Below, one piece after another: positions 1-6,100 of a DNA stretch of 10,278 bases. Source of the DNA: UBA3071 sp965369635 (lineage in GTDB: Bacteria; Chloroflexota; Anaerolineae; UBA3071); assembly GCA_965369635.1 (NCBI GenBank), contig CBDURC010000109.1:1-10278 (forward strand), written 5' to 3'. Below the pieces are notes generated by a model. The model was given only the letters and a program-made list of their open reading frames with translations, did no database searches and was not told the origin of the DNA. The translations under genes and the position numbers were made by a program. Each line of letters opens with the position of its first letter. Positions within the stretch are counted from its first letter, which is position 1.

Positions 1-2
1 AA

Positions 3-527
3 GATCTGGCCATATTCATTGCAGGCAAGACATGCGGAGGCCACAAATCCACGGCACAGGGTGTAGACCTGGAGTTCATCAATGCCGGCGTTCACTACGT
101 CGTCTCCATCAAATCGGGACCAAACTGGGGCAACAGTTCTCAGCACAGAAAGCTCGCACAAGACTTGCGAGATGCTGTCATTCGAGTCAGACAATCGCGA
201 ATCGCAGCAAGGGTTGAGCCAGCGCTTGGCATCTGCTATGGCAAGACCCGAACCGCCTACACGGCATCTGGCTATCTCAAGGTCGTTGGGCAGAACTTCT
301 GGTACTTGATCAGCGAGAACAAAGACCTGTACACCGACATCATCGAGCCAGTCGGTTATCGAGCGCAGAAACACAATGATACGTTCTTGCAGCAGAAGGG
401 CGGGGTGGTGAACAGGTTCACAAGACAGTTCGTTGATGAGTTCTGTGATAACACCGGAGCAATAGACTGGGTCAAGCTTGTCGAGTTCAATAGCGGCAAC
501 TATGACCTAGACAGCTTCCTTCTGTAG
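3..527 (+). CDS. PmeII-like type II restriction endonuclease, 3' part
   Basis: The frame is open from the left edge to TAG at 525-527, giving 174 residues of a protein whose start lies outside the window. Near the visible N-terminus is GHKSTAQGVDLEF followed by HYVVSIKSGPNWGNSSQ. Asp22 (visible numbering), then Ser35-Ile-Lys37, resembles a PD-(D/E)XK nuclease core in which the last acid is replaced by Ser. From memory, the IKSGPNWGNSSQ block and the later CYGK segment are typical of PmeII-family type II restriction enzymes, once annotated as cytosolic proteins. Such an enzyme would cut unmethylated DNA and need a partner methyltransferase, presumably upstream, since none is seen downstream. 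GC is about 50% (50 of 100 bases at 301-400), clearly below the later genes, which fits horizontal transfer. Internal ATGs such as 165 are not the true start because conserved sequence lies before them. Confidence 0.75.
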   Translation, partial: DLAIFIAGKTCGGHKSTAQGVDLEFINAGVHYVVSIKSGPNWGNSSQHRKLAQDLRDAVIRVRQSRIAARVEPALGICYGKTRTAYTASGYLKVVGQNFWYLISENKDLYTDIIEPVGYRAQKHNDTFLQQKGGVVNRFTRQFVDEFCDNTGAIDWVKLVEFNSGNYDLDSFLL

Positions 528-535
528 CCGTATAG

Positions 536-839
536 ATTACACCAGAGGAGACGATTTCGGAAGGCCGATACACACTGCCTGAAGGCTCGATTCCCACTTT
601 GGACACGCTCAAGTCGGGCTTTGGCTGGAGCGATGAAGAGATGTACGATCACTTCTGCCCAGATATGGACAAGACAATGCGTAAACTCGGCGTTGAACAG
701 GTTCAGAGCGCCATTCGCGGTCGCAAACCGTCGGAAGAGAAACTGGGCTTGGAGGACTTCCACTGGGAACTCGGCACCGACGGCGAACCCCAGAGGGTCA
801 CTTGCCCCAACGGACAACAGGCAGAAGTGGAGCAGTCCT
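536..839 (+). pseudogene. Transposase remnant with internal in-frame deletion
   Basis: After a TAG at 533-535 one frame reads ITPEETISEGRYTLPEGSIP, then TLDTLKSGFGWSDEEMYDHFC, and then directly PDMDKTMRKLGVEQVQSAIRGRKP and FHWELGTDGEPQRVTCPNGQ. From memory of chloroflexotal DDE transposases (IS1182-like or related), the first block is the N-terminus and the second belongs hundreds of residues later, just after the DGGYNSP-type catalytic region, before a CPxGQ segment. The middle, with most catalytic residues, appears deleted without loss of frame, probably at MYDHFC|PDMDK. No ATG begins the frame (ATT stands there), and the reading is cut off at the start codon of the downstream acyltransferase. 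It cannot encode an active transposase. The family name is uncertain; that it is a transposase remnant is fairly likely. Confidence 0.65.
829..832 (+). promoter_or_regulatory. Ribosome binding site of the acyltransferase gene
   Basis: GGAG lies 7 bases before the ATG at 840. It supports 840 over the in-frame ATG at 621, which would add 73 residues of wrong-frame transposase sequence ahead of the lipoyl domain. The site itself lies inside the transposase remnant. Confidence 0.6.
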
Positions 840-2192
840 ATGGTAAGAGAGGTTATCCTGCCCAAGTTGGGGCAGACGATGGAAGAAGGCGCCATCATCG
901 AATGGCTGAAGCAAGAGGGAGATCGAGTCAAGCGGGGCGATCTGCTGTTCACGGTGGAGTCGGACAAGGCCACGCTGGAGGTGGAGGCGACGGCGCGAGG
1001 CTTCCTGCGCAAGATTCTGGTGCCCGCGGGCGAGACAGTGCCGGTGCTCACCCCGGTGGCGCTGATGACCAAGACCCTCGACGAGGACATCTCGGCGTAC
1101 AAGCCGGGATTGCACGCTTCAAGTTCCACGTTTCAGGTTGCTGAGGCGGAAGCAGCCACGCCTCCCGAACCTGAAACCTCGAAACCCGAAACCGGCCGTG
1201 TCTTCGCTTCGCCGCGGGCACGGAAGCTGGCGCGGGAGAAAGGGGTGGGCCTGGCGCTGCTGACCGGCAGCGGCCCCAATGGCCGCATCGTCGAGCGAGA
1301 TGTGGTGGCCCATTTGGACGCGGCGCCAAAAGTCACGCCTGTGGCGAAACGGCTGGCTGAGCAAGCAGGGCTCGACCTGCGCACGGTGACCGGCACTGGA
1401 GCCGGTGGTCGGATCACCAGAGGGGACGTGGAGCAGGCGGTGGAGCAGTTACGAGTTCCTGAAGCCATGAAGCCTGCGCTCCCCGAACCTGAAACGGCTG
1501 AACTTGAAACGTTGAAGCCGTTGACCGGCGTGCGAGCGGTTATCGCCCGGCGCATGACCGAGAGCCACCAGACCACCGCGCCGGTCACGCTGACCACCGA
1601 GGCGGACGCCACCGATTTCGTCGAACTGCGCGAGCGGCTGAAGGACAGCCTGGCGGACGAACTGGGCTTCAACGTCGGCTACAACGACCTGCTGATCAAG
1701 CTGGTCGCCCGCGCCCTGCGGGAATTCCCCTACATGAACGCCCGGCTGGAGGGAGAGGCTATCCGTAAGCTGCAAGAGATTCACGTCGCCCTGGCCGTGG
1801 ACACCGACCGCGGGCTGTTGGTGCCGGTGATCCGCGATGCCGACGGCAAGGGGGTGGCCGAGATCGCCCGCGAACTGCGCGATCTGGTGGCGCGGGCACG
1901 AGAGGGCAAAGCGCTGCCCGACGAGCTGACCGGCAGCACCTTCACCATCACCAACCTGGGCATGCACGAGATCGACGGTTTCACGCCCATCATCAGCCTG
2001 CCGGAGGCGGCGATCCTGGGCGTGGGGCGCATCAAGGCGCGGCCGGCGGTGGTGGATGGTGAGATAACCGTGCGGCAGATGATGTGGCTCAGCCTGACCT
2101 TCGATCACCGGCTGGTGGACGGCGCGCCAGCGGCCCGCTTCCTGCAGCGCATCAAGAATCTGGTCGAGGAGCCGTATCTGTTGTTGAACTGA
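840..2192 (+). CDS. Dihydrolipoamide acyltransferase (E2) of a 2-oxoacid dehydrogenase complex
   Basis: This 450-residue protein is the acyl-transferring core of a cytoplasmic 2-oxoacid dehydrogenase complex: it passes the acyl group from E1 to CoA through a swinging lipoyl-lysine. Residues 1-80 form a lipoyl domain with VESDKATLEV (lipoyl Lys43). Two E3/E1-binding domains follow: about 121-159 (SPRARKLAREKG to NGRIVERDV) and 166-202 (TPVAKRLAEQAG to GGRITRGDV). The catalytic domain spans about 226-448 with STFTITNLG and the active-site DHRLVDG (residues 422-428, His423). Linkers are rich in Pro and Glu. The substrate (pyruvate, 2-oxoglutarate or branched-chain acid) cannot be told. No E1 or E3 gene is adjacent; upstream is a transposase remnant reaching almost to the start codon, so the native upstream region has probably been lost. 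ATG 840 has an RBS and begins with the normal lipoyl-domain start MVREVILPKLGQ. GC is much higher than in the left flank (69 of 100 at 1861-1960). Confidence 0.95.
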   Translation: MVREVILPKLGQTMEEGAIIEWLKQEGDRVKRGDLLFTVESDKATLEVEATARGFLRKILVPAGETVPVLTPVALMTKTLDEDISAYKPGLHASSSTFQVAEAEAATPPEPETSKPETGRVFASPRARKLAREKGVGLALLTGSGPNGRIVERDVVAHLDAAPKVTPVAKRLAEQAGLDLRTVTGTGAGGRITRGDVEQAVEQLRVPEAMKPALPEPETAELETLKPLTGVRAVIARRMTESHQTTAPVTLTTEADATDFVELRERLKDSLADELGFNVGYNDLLIKLVARALREFPYMNARLEGEAIRKLQEIHVALAVDTDRGLLVPVIRDADGKGVAEIARELRDLVARAREGKALPDELTGSTFTITNLGMHEIDGFTPIISLPEAAILGVGRIKARPAVVDGEITVRQMMWLSLTFDHRLVDGAPAARFLQRIKNLVEEPYLLLN

Positions 2193-2204
2193 CACGCATC
2201 CAAG

Positions 2205-2231
2205 CCCTTGGGGTTTCCCAAACTCCAAGGG
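2205..2231 (+). terminator. Hairpin after the E2 gene, likely terminator
   Basis: Arms CCCTTGGGGTTT and AAACTCCAAGGG pair over 12 positions (one G-U) around a CCC loop, starting 13 bases after the E2 stop. No proper T-run follows, so termination is plausible rather than certain. Confidence 0.5.
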
Positions 2232-2246
2232 TCTCCGACCTCCCCC

Positions 2247-2275
2247 TTGACCTCTGTTCTGCTCTATACTATGAT
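2247..2275 (+). promoter_or_regulatory. Sigma70-type promoter of the wHTH/nuclease-like gene
   Basis: TTGACC at 2247-2252 and TATGAT at 2270-2275 are separated by exactly 17 bases. Transcription would start near 2282, about 46 bases before the ATG at 2328. The position just after the E2 hairpin fits a separate transcription unit. Confidence 0.65.
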
Positions 2276-2307
2276 TAGGTCGTTAGACCTATAGGGCAGT
2301 TAACCTA
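2276..2307 (+). promoter_or_regulatory. Two abutting 16-bp palindromic operators
   Basis: Directly after the -10 box lie TAGGTC-gtta-GACCTA (2276-2291, perfect 6-bp arms) and TAGGGC-agtt-AACCTA (2292-2307, imperfect arms). Both have the same 6-4-6 layout and touch without a gap; 11 of 16 positions agree. They cover the expected start site, so a bound dimeric repressor would block transcription. The gene they precede carries a winged-helix-like segment, which makes autorepression one possibility. Confidence 0.5.
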
Positions 2308-2327
2308 CTGTAGATAGCAGAGGGCTG

Positions 2328-3298
2328 ATGACCATTGGCTACTGGCCACCGGCCGGCGAAGTATTTCGCGATGCACTACCTCTACCCCCAGGAGCAACGA
2401 CGCCATCCAGCCGATCATGCGTCTGCTGGAGCGAGCACGGGTTGACCGGCAGGCCATTTTGCGCCAAGCCTTCCGCTTCCCCCAAACCGTGCGGGAGCAG
2501 CGAGTGGAGGCCCTCTCCACCAGTGGCCGCATCTACGATTTTTGCCGCTACACTTACGATCTCTCCCTTCAACAGGCCACCGGCTATGGGTCTCTCAAGG
2601 CGGTGCTGCAAGTCCTGGCCGCTGAGGAGGGGCTGACGGCTGCCGACGCGGCTCGTCAGTTACGGGTCACGCCGGCCACGGCTAGCGATTACTTGCGCTG
2701 GCGACGGGAAGTGGATCTGCTGTCTTTGCAGGAAGGACGTTGCTACTTCAGGGATCCGGTCCTGCGCTAGTGGGTCGCTCACGCCGCCCAGGGCGTCGAA
2801 GTGAGCACTCGAGCCGCCGGAGTGGACATCGCCGACCTGATCGCCAAACTCGACGCCAGATTCCAGGCAGCAGCCGCCCACGAACTGGGGATTTCCCAGG
2901 AAGCCCGGGTGCGCGAGATCCTGCGCCGGTTTGCCGGGCAAAAGGTGGCTGGCGGGCTGCTGGGTCTGCTGGAAGAAGTGATCCAACTGCCCCAGATAGT
3001 CAGCTTTGACAGTTATCGTTCGCCCGACGGCCAGGTGGAGCTGGATGCTGTGGCCCGGACGGCAGCGGGAGGAACCTGGGTTGTCGAGGTGAAATGGGGA
3101 GGACGGCAGGCTGGCCGACAGGAGATGGAGCGGTTGCAAGCCAAAGCAGAGGCCGCCCAACTGCAAACCGACGTGACGTTCTGGTATGTCTCCCGCTCCG
3201 GCTTCAGCCAGGAAGCCAGAAACTACGCCGCAAAGCACGGCATCTCGCTCACCGATCGCGCAGGGTTCGAGACTCTGGCCCGGATGGTGAACCGATGA
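2328..3298 (+). pseudogene. Broken gene for a winged-helix plus nuclease-like protein (ATPase C-terminus type)
   Basis: ATG 2328, with GAGGG just before it, opens MTIGYWPPAGEVFRDALPLP. Near 2392-2394 sense shifts to the frame reading SNDAIQPIMRLLERARVDRQ; one missing base there would restore a 972-nt frame. The second frame carries a winged-helix-like part (SLKAVLQVLAAEEGLTAADA, then RVTPATASDYLRW) and DPVLR, then TAG at 2768-2770, and continues in frame with WVAHAAQGVEVS to TGA at 3296-3298. The last 150 residues contain VELDAVA and WVVEVKWGG, resembling a PD-(D/E)XK (DUF234-like) nuclease fold. From memory, wHTH-DPVLRYWVA-nuclease is the usual C-terminus of a family of bacterial and archaeal AAA ATPases; no Walker motifs are present, so either the ATPase part is lost or this is a short variant. 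Function of the parent protein is unknown. GTG 2801 could restart the last 165 residues. Confidence 0.65.
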
Positions 3299-3320
3299 CC
3301 ACTGACGATGGTTTCCGATG

Positions 3321-3398
3321 GTAGACGGCGCGCCAGCGGCCAGATTCCTGCAGCGCATTGGGCCACTCATCGAGGAGCCATACCTGTTGTTGAGCTGG
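3321..3398 (+). pseudogene. Second copy of the 3' end of the E2 acyltransferase gene
   Basis: The reading VDGAPAARFLQRIGPLIEEP followed by YLLLS matches the last 25 residues of the E2 protein above (VDGAPAARFLQRIKNLVEEP YLLLN). By hand alignment 63 of 78 bases agree with 2115-2192, without gaps, and the E2 stop TGA corresponds to TGG here. No other part of an E2 gene is present. It is too short to function and is most simply a leftover of another E2 copy, or of this one before rearrangement. The frame stays open into the response regulator gene, by chance as far as can be seen. Confidence 0.85.
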
Positions 3399-3447
3399 AT
3401 TGTCCCTCATCTGCCATCTGCCTGTCACCATCCTGCCGCAAACGGTC

Positions 3448-3476
3448 TTGACGGAATGGCCCGTTCCTGCTATGAT
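3448..3476 (+). promoter_or_regulatory. Sigma70-type promoter of the two-component operon
   Basis: TTGACG (3448-3453) and TATGAT (3471-3476) with a 17-base spacer. Transcription would start about 3483, giving a leader of some 24 bases to the ATG at 3507. It lies downstream of the E2 tail copy, which argues that the operon is independent of it. Confidence 0.75.
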
Positions 3477-3506
3477 ATGGATGCAGCATCCTACCCGGAG
3501 GAACCG

Positions 3507-4193
3507 ATGTCCGCCAGAATCCTGATCGTGGATGACGAGCCGCCCATTGTGGACATGCTCGCCTATAACCTGCAACGAGCCAACTACGAGGTGATCATCG
3601 CCCGGGATGGCCAAGAGGCGCTGGACACCGCCCGGCAGGAGGAGCCTGATCTGATCATTCTCGACTTGATGTTGCCGCGGCTGGATGGGCTGGAGGTGTG
3701 TCGGGCCTTGCGCAAGGAGCGGGACGTGCCCATCATCATGCTCACGGCCCGCGATGGCGAGGTGGATCGGGTGGTGGGGTTGGAGTTGGGGGCCGATGAC
3801 TACGTGGTCAAGCCCTTCAGTGTCAGGGAACTGATGGCCCGGGTGAAGTCCGTGCTGCGGAGGGCAACGCCTCGGGCGGAGCAGCCGGCGGTGGATGTGA
3901 AACGGGCGGGCGCGTTGACGGTGGATGGAGCCCGCCACGAGGCCCGATGGCGTGACATCGAACTGAAGCTCACCGCGCTGGAGTTCGATCTGCTATACAC
4001 GATGGTCCGCCACGCCGGTCAGGTGTTGACCCGTGAGCAGTTGCTGGAGCAGGTGTGGGGATACGACTACTATGGCGATCTGCGCGCTGTTGATGCAGCC
4101 ATCAAGCGTCTGCGGGGCAAGCTGCGCCAGGCCGCGCCCGAAGCCGAAGTCATCGTGACCGTGCGCGGCGTCGGCTACAAGCTGTCGGTGTAG
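3507..4193 (+). CDS. OmpR/PhoB-family response regulator
   Basis: A 228-residue DNA-binding regulator of standard length. The receiver domain (about 4-118) has the acidic pair Asp9-Asp10 in VDDE, phospho-acceptor Asp53 in ILDLMLP, Thr80 in LTARD and Lys102 in VKPF, so phosphotransfer residues are complete. The C-terminal winged helix (about 133-227) has LTALEFDLLYTMVRHAGQVLTREQLL, read in two parts, and ends in VTVRGVGYKL, the OmpR/PhoB signature. ATG 3507 follows GGAGGA (3497-3502) by 4 bases and opens the normal start ARILIVDDE. An earlier in-frame ATG at 3318 would fuse the E2 tail fragment and is rejected because promoter and RBS lie between. The kinase gene follows after 13 bases, so the two are co-transcribed and the kinase is the expected partner. 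Target genes are not shown by the sequence. Confidence 0.97.
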   Translation: MSARILIVDDEPPIVDMLAYNLQRANYEVIIARDGQEALDTARQEEPDLIILDLMLPRLDGLEVCRALRKERDVPIIMLTARDGEVDRVVGLELGADDYVVKPFSVRELMARVKSVLRRATPRAEQPAVDVKRAGALTVDGARHEARWRDIELKLTALEFDLLYTMVRHAGQVLTREQLLEQVWGYDYYGDLRAVDAAIKRLRGKLRQAAPEAEVIVTVRGVGYKLSV

Positions 4194-4206
4194 GGAGCAA
4201 GTTTCG

Positions 4207-5760
4207 ATGTTCCGAACCATCCGCACCCGACTGACATTCAGCCATCTGGCGGTGATCGTCGTGGCCATGCTCCTGTCGGGCTTCCTGCTGCTGTCGCTCC
4301 TGGAGCGGTACTTCATGCAGGCCATGGAAGAGAGCCTGGTCGCCCAGGCACGCATCACGGCCCAGGCCCTCATCCCCGGAGCCCTGGCCGAAGGACCGCC
4401 CGTCGAAGAACAAGCCGCAGCCTACAACACCGTCTGGCAGCAGCGGGTGGGCGACCTCTCTATCCAGGCGGAGAACGTTGCCCCTCTGGTCGAGACCTCT
4501 CCCCTGGGCGACGTGCCCCGCTCCAGGCGGGGCGTGGATCTGACCTATCTAGCCGACGCCTCGCTGGAGCTTAGCTCTCAACTGGACACGCGCATCCGCA
4601 TCCTGGATAGCCAGGGCGTGGTGTTGGTGGATTCCCTCCAGGTGAGCCAAGGGGAGGATCTGCGATCCGATCCGCTGGTGGCCCAGGCTTTGGAGGGCCA
4701 GTACGCCAGCAGCACCGATCAGGCCAGACAAAGCCAAGAGGCTGCCATGCACCTGGCTCTGCCCGTGCTGGTTGAGGGCAAACTGGTGGGTGTCGTCTAC
4801 CTCAGCCAACCCTTGCGTGACGTGACGGCTGTGCTGGGCGACCTGCGCACGCGGTGGCTGCTGTCCACGGCCATTGCTCTTCTGCTTTCGGGCGCAGTAG
4901 GCCTGGGGCTGTCGCAGGCCATCGCCCGCCCGCTGCGGAGCTTGACAGCGGCTGCCGAGGCCGTGGCCCAAGGAGAACTCGACCAGCAGGTGCCCATCCG
5001 CTCCCGGGATGAGCTGGGCCACCTGAGCCGGGCCTTCAACGAGATGACCGCCCGGTTGCGAGCGGCACGCCAGATGCAGACCGACTTTGTGGCCAACGTT
5101 TCCCACGAGCTGCGTACCCCACTGACCTCGGTCAAGGGACTGGTGGAAACCCTCCGTGATGGGGCCGTGGACGATCCCCAGGTGCGCGACCGCTTTCTGG
5201 AGACGGTGGAAGGCGAGACCGACCGTCTGATCCGGCTGGTCAACGATCTGCTGCTCCTGTCTCGCGCCGACTCGGACGCTCTGAACCTGCAACGCCAGCC
5301 GGTGAACATGGCCCAACTGGTGCAAGCTACGGTGGACCGGCTGGCACCTCAAGCCAAGGCGCGGGACCTGGTCTTGCGAGTGGATGCCGTCAGCGACGCG
5401 GACTCCCCGCTGGCCTGGGCCGATCACGACCGGATCGAACAGGTTCTGCTCAACCTGCTAGACAACGGTATCAAGTATTCCCGGCCCGGGGGCACTGTGA
5501 CGATCACCGTGCATGGCGGTCGGGGACAGACGGTGCGGGTACAGGTGCGGGATGAGGGTATCGGCATACCGGCCGAGGAGTTGACTCGCATCGGAGAGCG
5601 GTTCTACCGGGCCGACAGGGCCCGCTCTCGCGCCGGGGGCGGAAGCGGGCTGGGCTTGGCCATCGCCCAGGCCCTGGTTGTGGCCCACGGTGGTGAACTC
5701 CGGCTGGAGAGCCAAGAGGACAAAGGCACCGTCGTGACCTTCACACTGCCAGCACCGTAG
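4207..5760 (+). CDS. Membrane sensor histidine kinase with HAMP domain
   Basis: A 517-residue sensor kinase that would phosphorylate the regulator encoded just upstream. Transmembrane helix 1 is about residues 12-34; an extracytoplasmic sensor region follows (35-216, with LDTRIRILDSQGVVLVDS, a dCache/PAS-like or PhoR-type sensor style); helix 2 is about 217-239. HAMP covers about 240-292. The HisKA domain has FVANVSHELRTPLTSVKG with phospho-acceptor His300. The ATP-binding part has the N box (NLLDNGIKYS, 416-425), G1 (DEGIGIP, 449-455), F box (FYRAD, 466-470) and G2 (GGSGLGLAI, 478-486). All catalytic motifs are present, so it should be active. The domain order resembles PhoR/WalK-type kinases; the signal cannot be inferred. 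GGGAG 9 bases before ATG 4207 supports the start. A 7-bp palindrome lies in the sensor region at 4515-4533. Confidence 0.97.
   Translation: MFRTIRTRLTFSHLAVIVVAMLLSGFLLLSLLERYFMQAMEESLVAQARITAQALIPGALAEGPPVEEQAAAYNTVWQQRVGDLSIQAENVAPLVETSPLGDVPRSRRGVDLTYLADASLELSSQLDTRIRILDSQGVVLVDSLQVSQGEDLRSDPLVAQALEGQYASSTDQARQSQEAAMHLALPVLVEGKLVGVVYLSQPLRDVTAVLGDLRTRWLLSTAIALLLSGAVGLGLSQAIARPLRSLTAAAEAVAQGELDQQVPIRSRDELGHLSRAFNEMTARLRAARQMQTDFVANVSHELRTPLTSVKGLVETLRDGAVDDPQVRDRFLETVEGETDRLIRLVNDLLLLSRADSDALNLQRQPVNMAQLVQATVDRLAPQAKARDLVLRVDAVSDADSPLAWADHDRIEQVLLNLLDNGIKYSRPGGTVTITVHGGRGQTVRVQVRDEGIGIPAEELTRIGERFYRADRARSRAGGGSGLGLAIAQALVVAHGGELRLESQEDKGTVVTFTLPAP
4515..4533. repeat. Palindrome GCCCCGC-N5-GCGGGGC inside the kinase gene
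   Basis: Perfect 7-bp arms around TCCAG in the sensor-domain coding region, translated as VPRSRRG. The same arms and spacing recur at 10211-10229, there translated as TPRLKRG. Confidence 0.5.
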
Positions 5761-5930
5761 CTGTTCCCTCATACCCTCTTGTTGGCCCCCATTCCTCCAT
5801 TCCCGCACTCCCCCATTCCCCATCTTCCCTTCCGTGTCACTGTCCTGCTCCGTTCCTGCCTTCGGGCTATCTCCTCCCTGTCACAGACCTGCCTCACACC
5901 GCGGCCATAATTGACCCGACAGTGGTGCTC
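5761..5930. other. Gene-free stretch with pyrimidine-rich tract
   Basis: No gene is seen. From about 5786 to 5832 the + strand is nearly all C and T, with repeated CCATTCC or CCCAT words, a simple-sequence tract. A small GCC-TTCG-GGC hairpin sits near 5860. A TTGACC at 5911-5916 has no -10 box at the right distance. No convincing terminator for the kinase operon was found. Confidence 0.5.
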
Positions 5931-6080
5931 TCACCGGCCGGGGGGCTGCTGGAGTGCAACTCCAACAGATCGAAGGGTCGCCGGAGTGCAACTCCCACAG
6001 ACCAGAGGAGAGCCGTTCACCGGCCAGGAGGCTGCTGGAGTGCAACTCCAGCAGATCAGGGTGCAACTCCAGCAGATCAG
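5931..6080. repeat. Cluster of palindromic GGAGTGCAACTCC repeats
   Basis: GGAGTGCAACTCC occurs at 5951-5963, 5983-5995 and 6037-6049, with a shortened fourth copy at 6059-6070. The best copy (6032-6054) is a perfect hairpin with arms CTGCTGGAGT and ACTCCAGCAG around GCA. The 41-bp block 5931-5971 recurs 86 bases on at 6017-6057 with 38 matches. GTGCAACTCCAGCAGATCAG is directly repeated at 6040-6059 and 6061-6080. The cluster ends about 20 bases before the next start codon, so it lies in the leader or promoter of that gene. It could be a spreading intergenic element, an operator array or an RNA structure. Confidence 0.85.
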
Positions 6081-6100
6081 AGGACAGGGAGGGTAAGGTT

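Noticed and set aside
621..839. Longer E2 protein starting at ATG 621
   Set aside because: These 73 codons are the transposase remnant read in another frame and show no protein character; the lipoyl domain starts at 840.
2265..2270. TATACT as -10 box with TTGACC
   Set aside because: The spacer would be only 12 bases; TATGAT at 2270-2275 gives 17.
3318..3506. Extended response regulator starting at ATG 3318 with an E2-like N-terminus
   Set aside because: The extension is the leftover E2 tail plus intergenic sequence; promoter 3448-3476 and GGAGGA at 3497 point to ATG 3507.
4549..5427. Minus-strand open frame of 292 codons
   Set aside because: It is the antisense of the kinase gene, low in recognisable protein features; such frames are common opposite high-GC genes.
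5931..6080. CRISPR array
   Set aside because: Repeat distances are uneven (about 32, 54 and 21 bases), units vary, and no regular spacers are present.
5954..6100. Longer membrane protein starting at ATG 5954
   Set aside because: The added residues translate the palindromic repeats; ATG 6101 has a good RBS and is followed by a normal basic and hydrophobic start.
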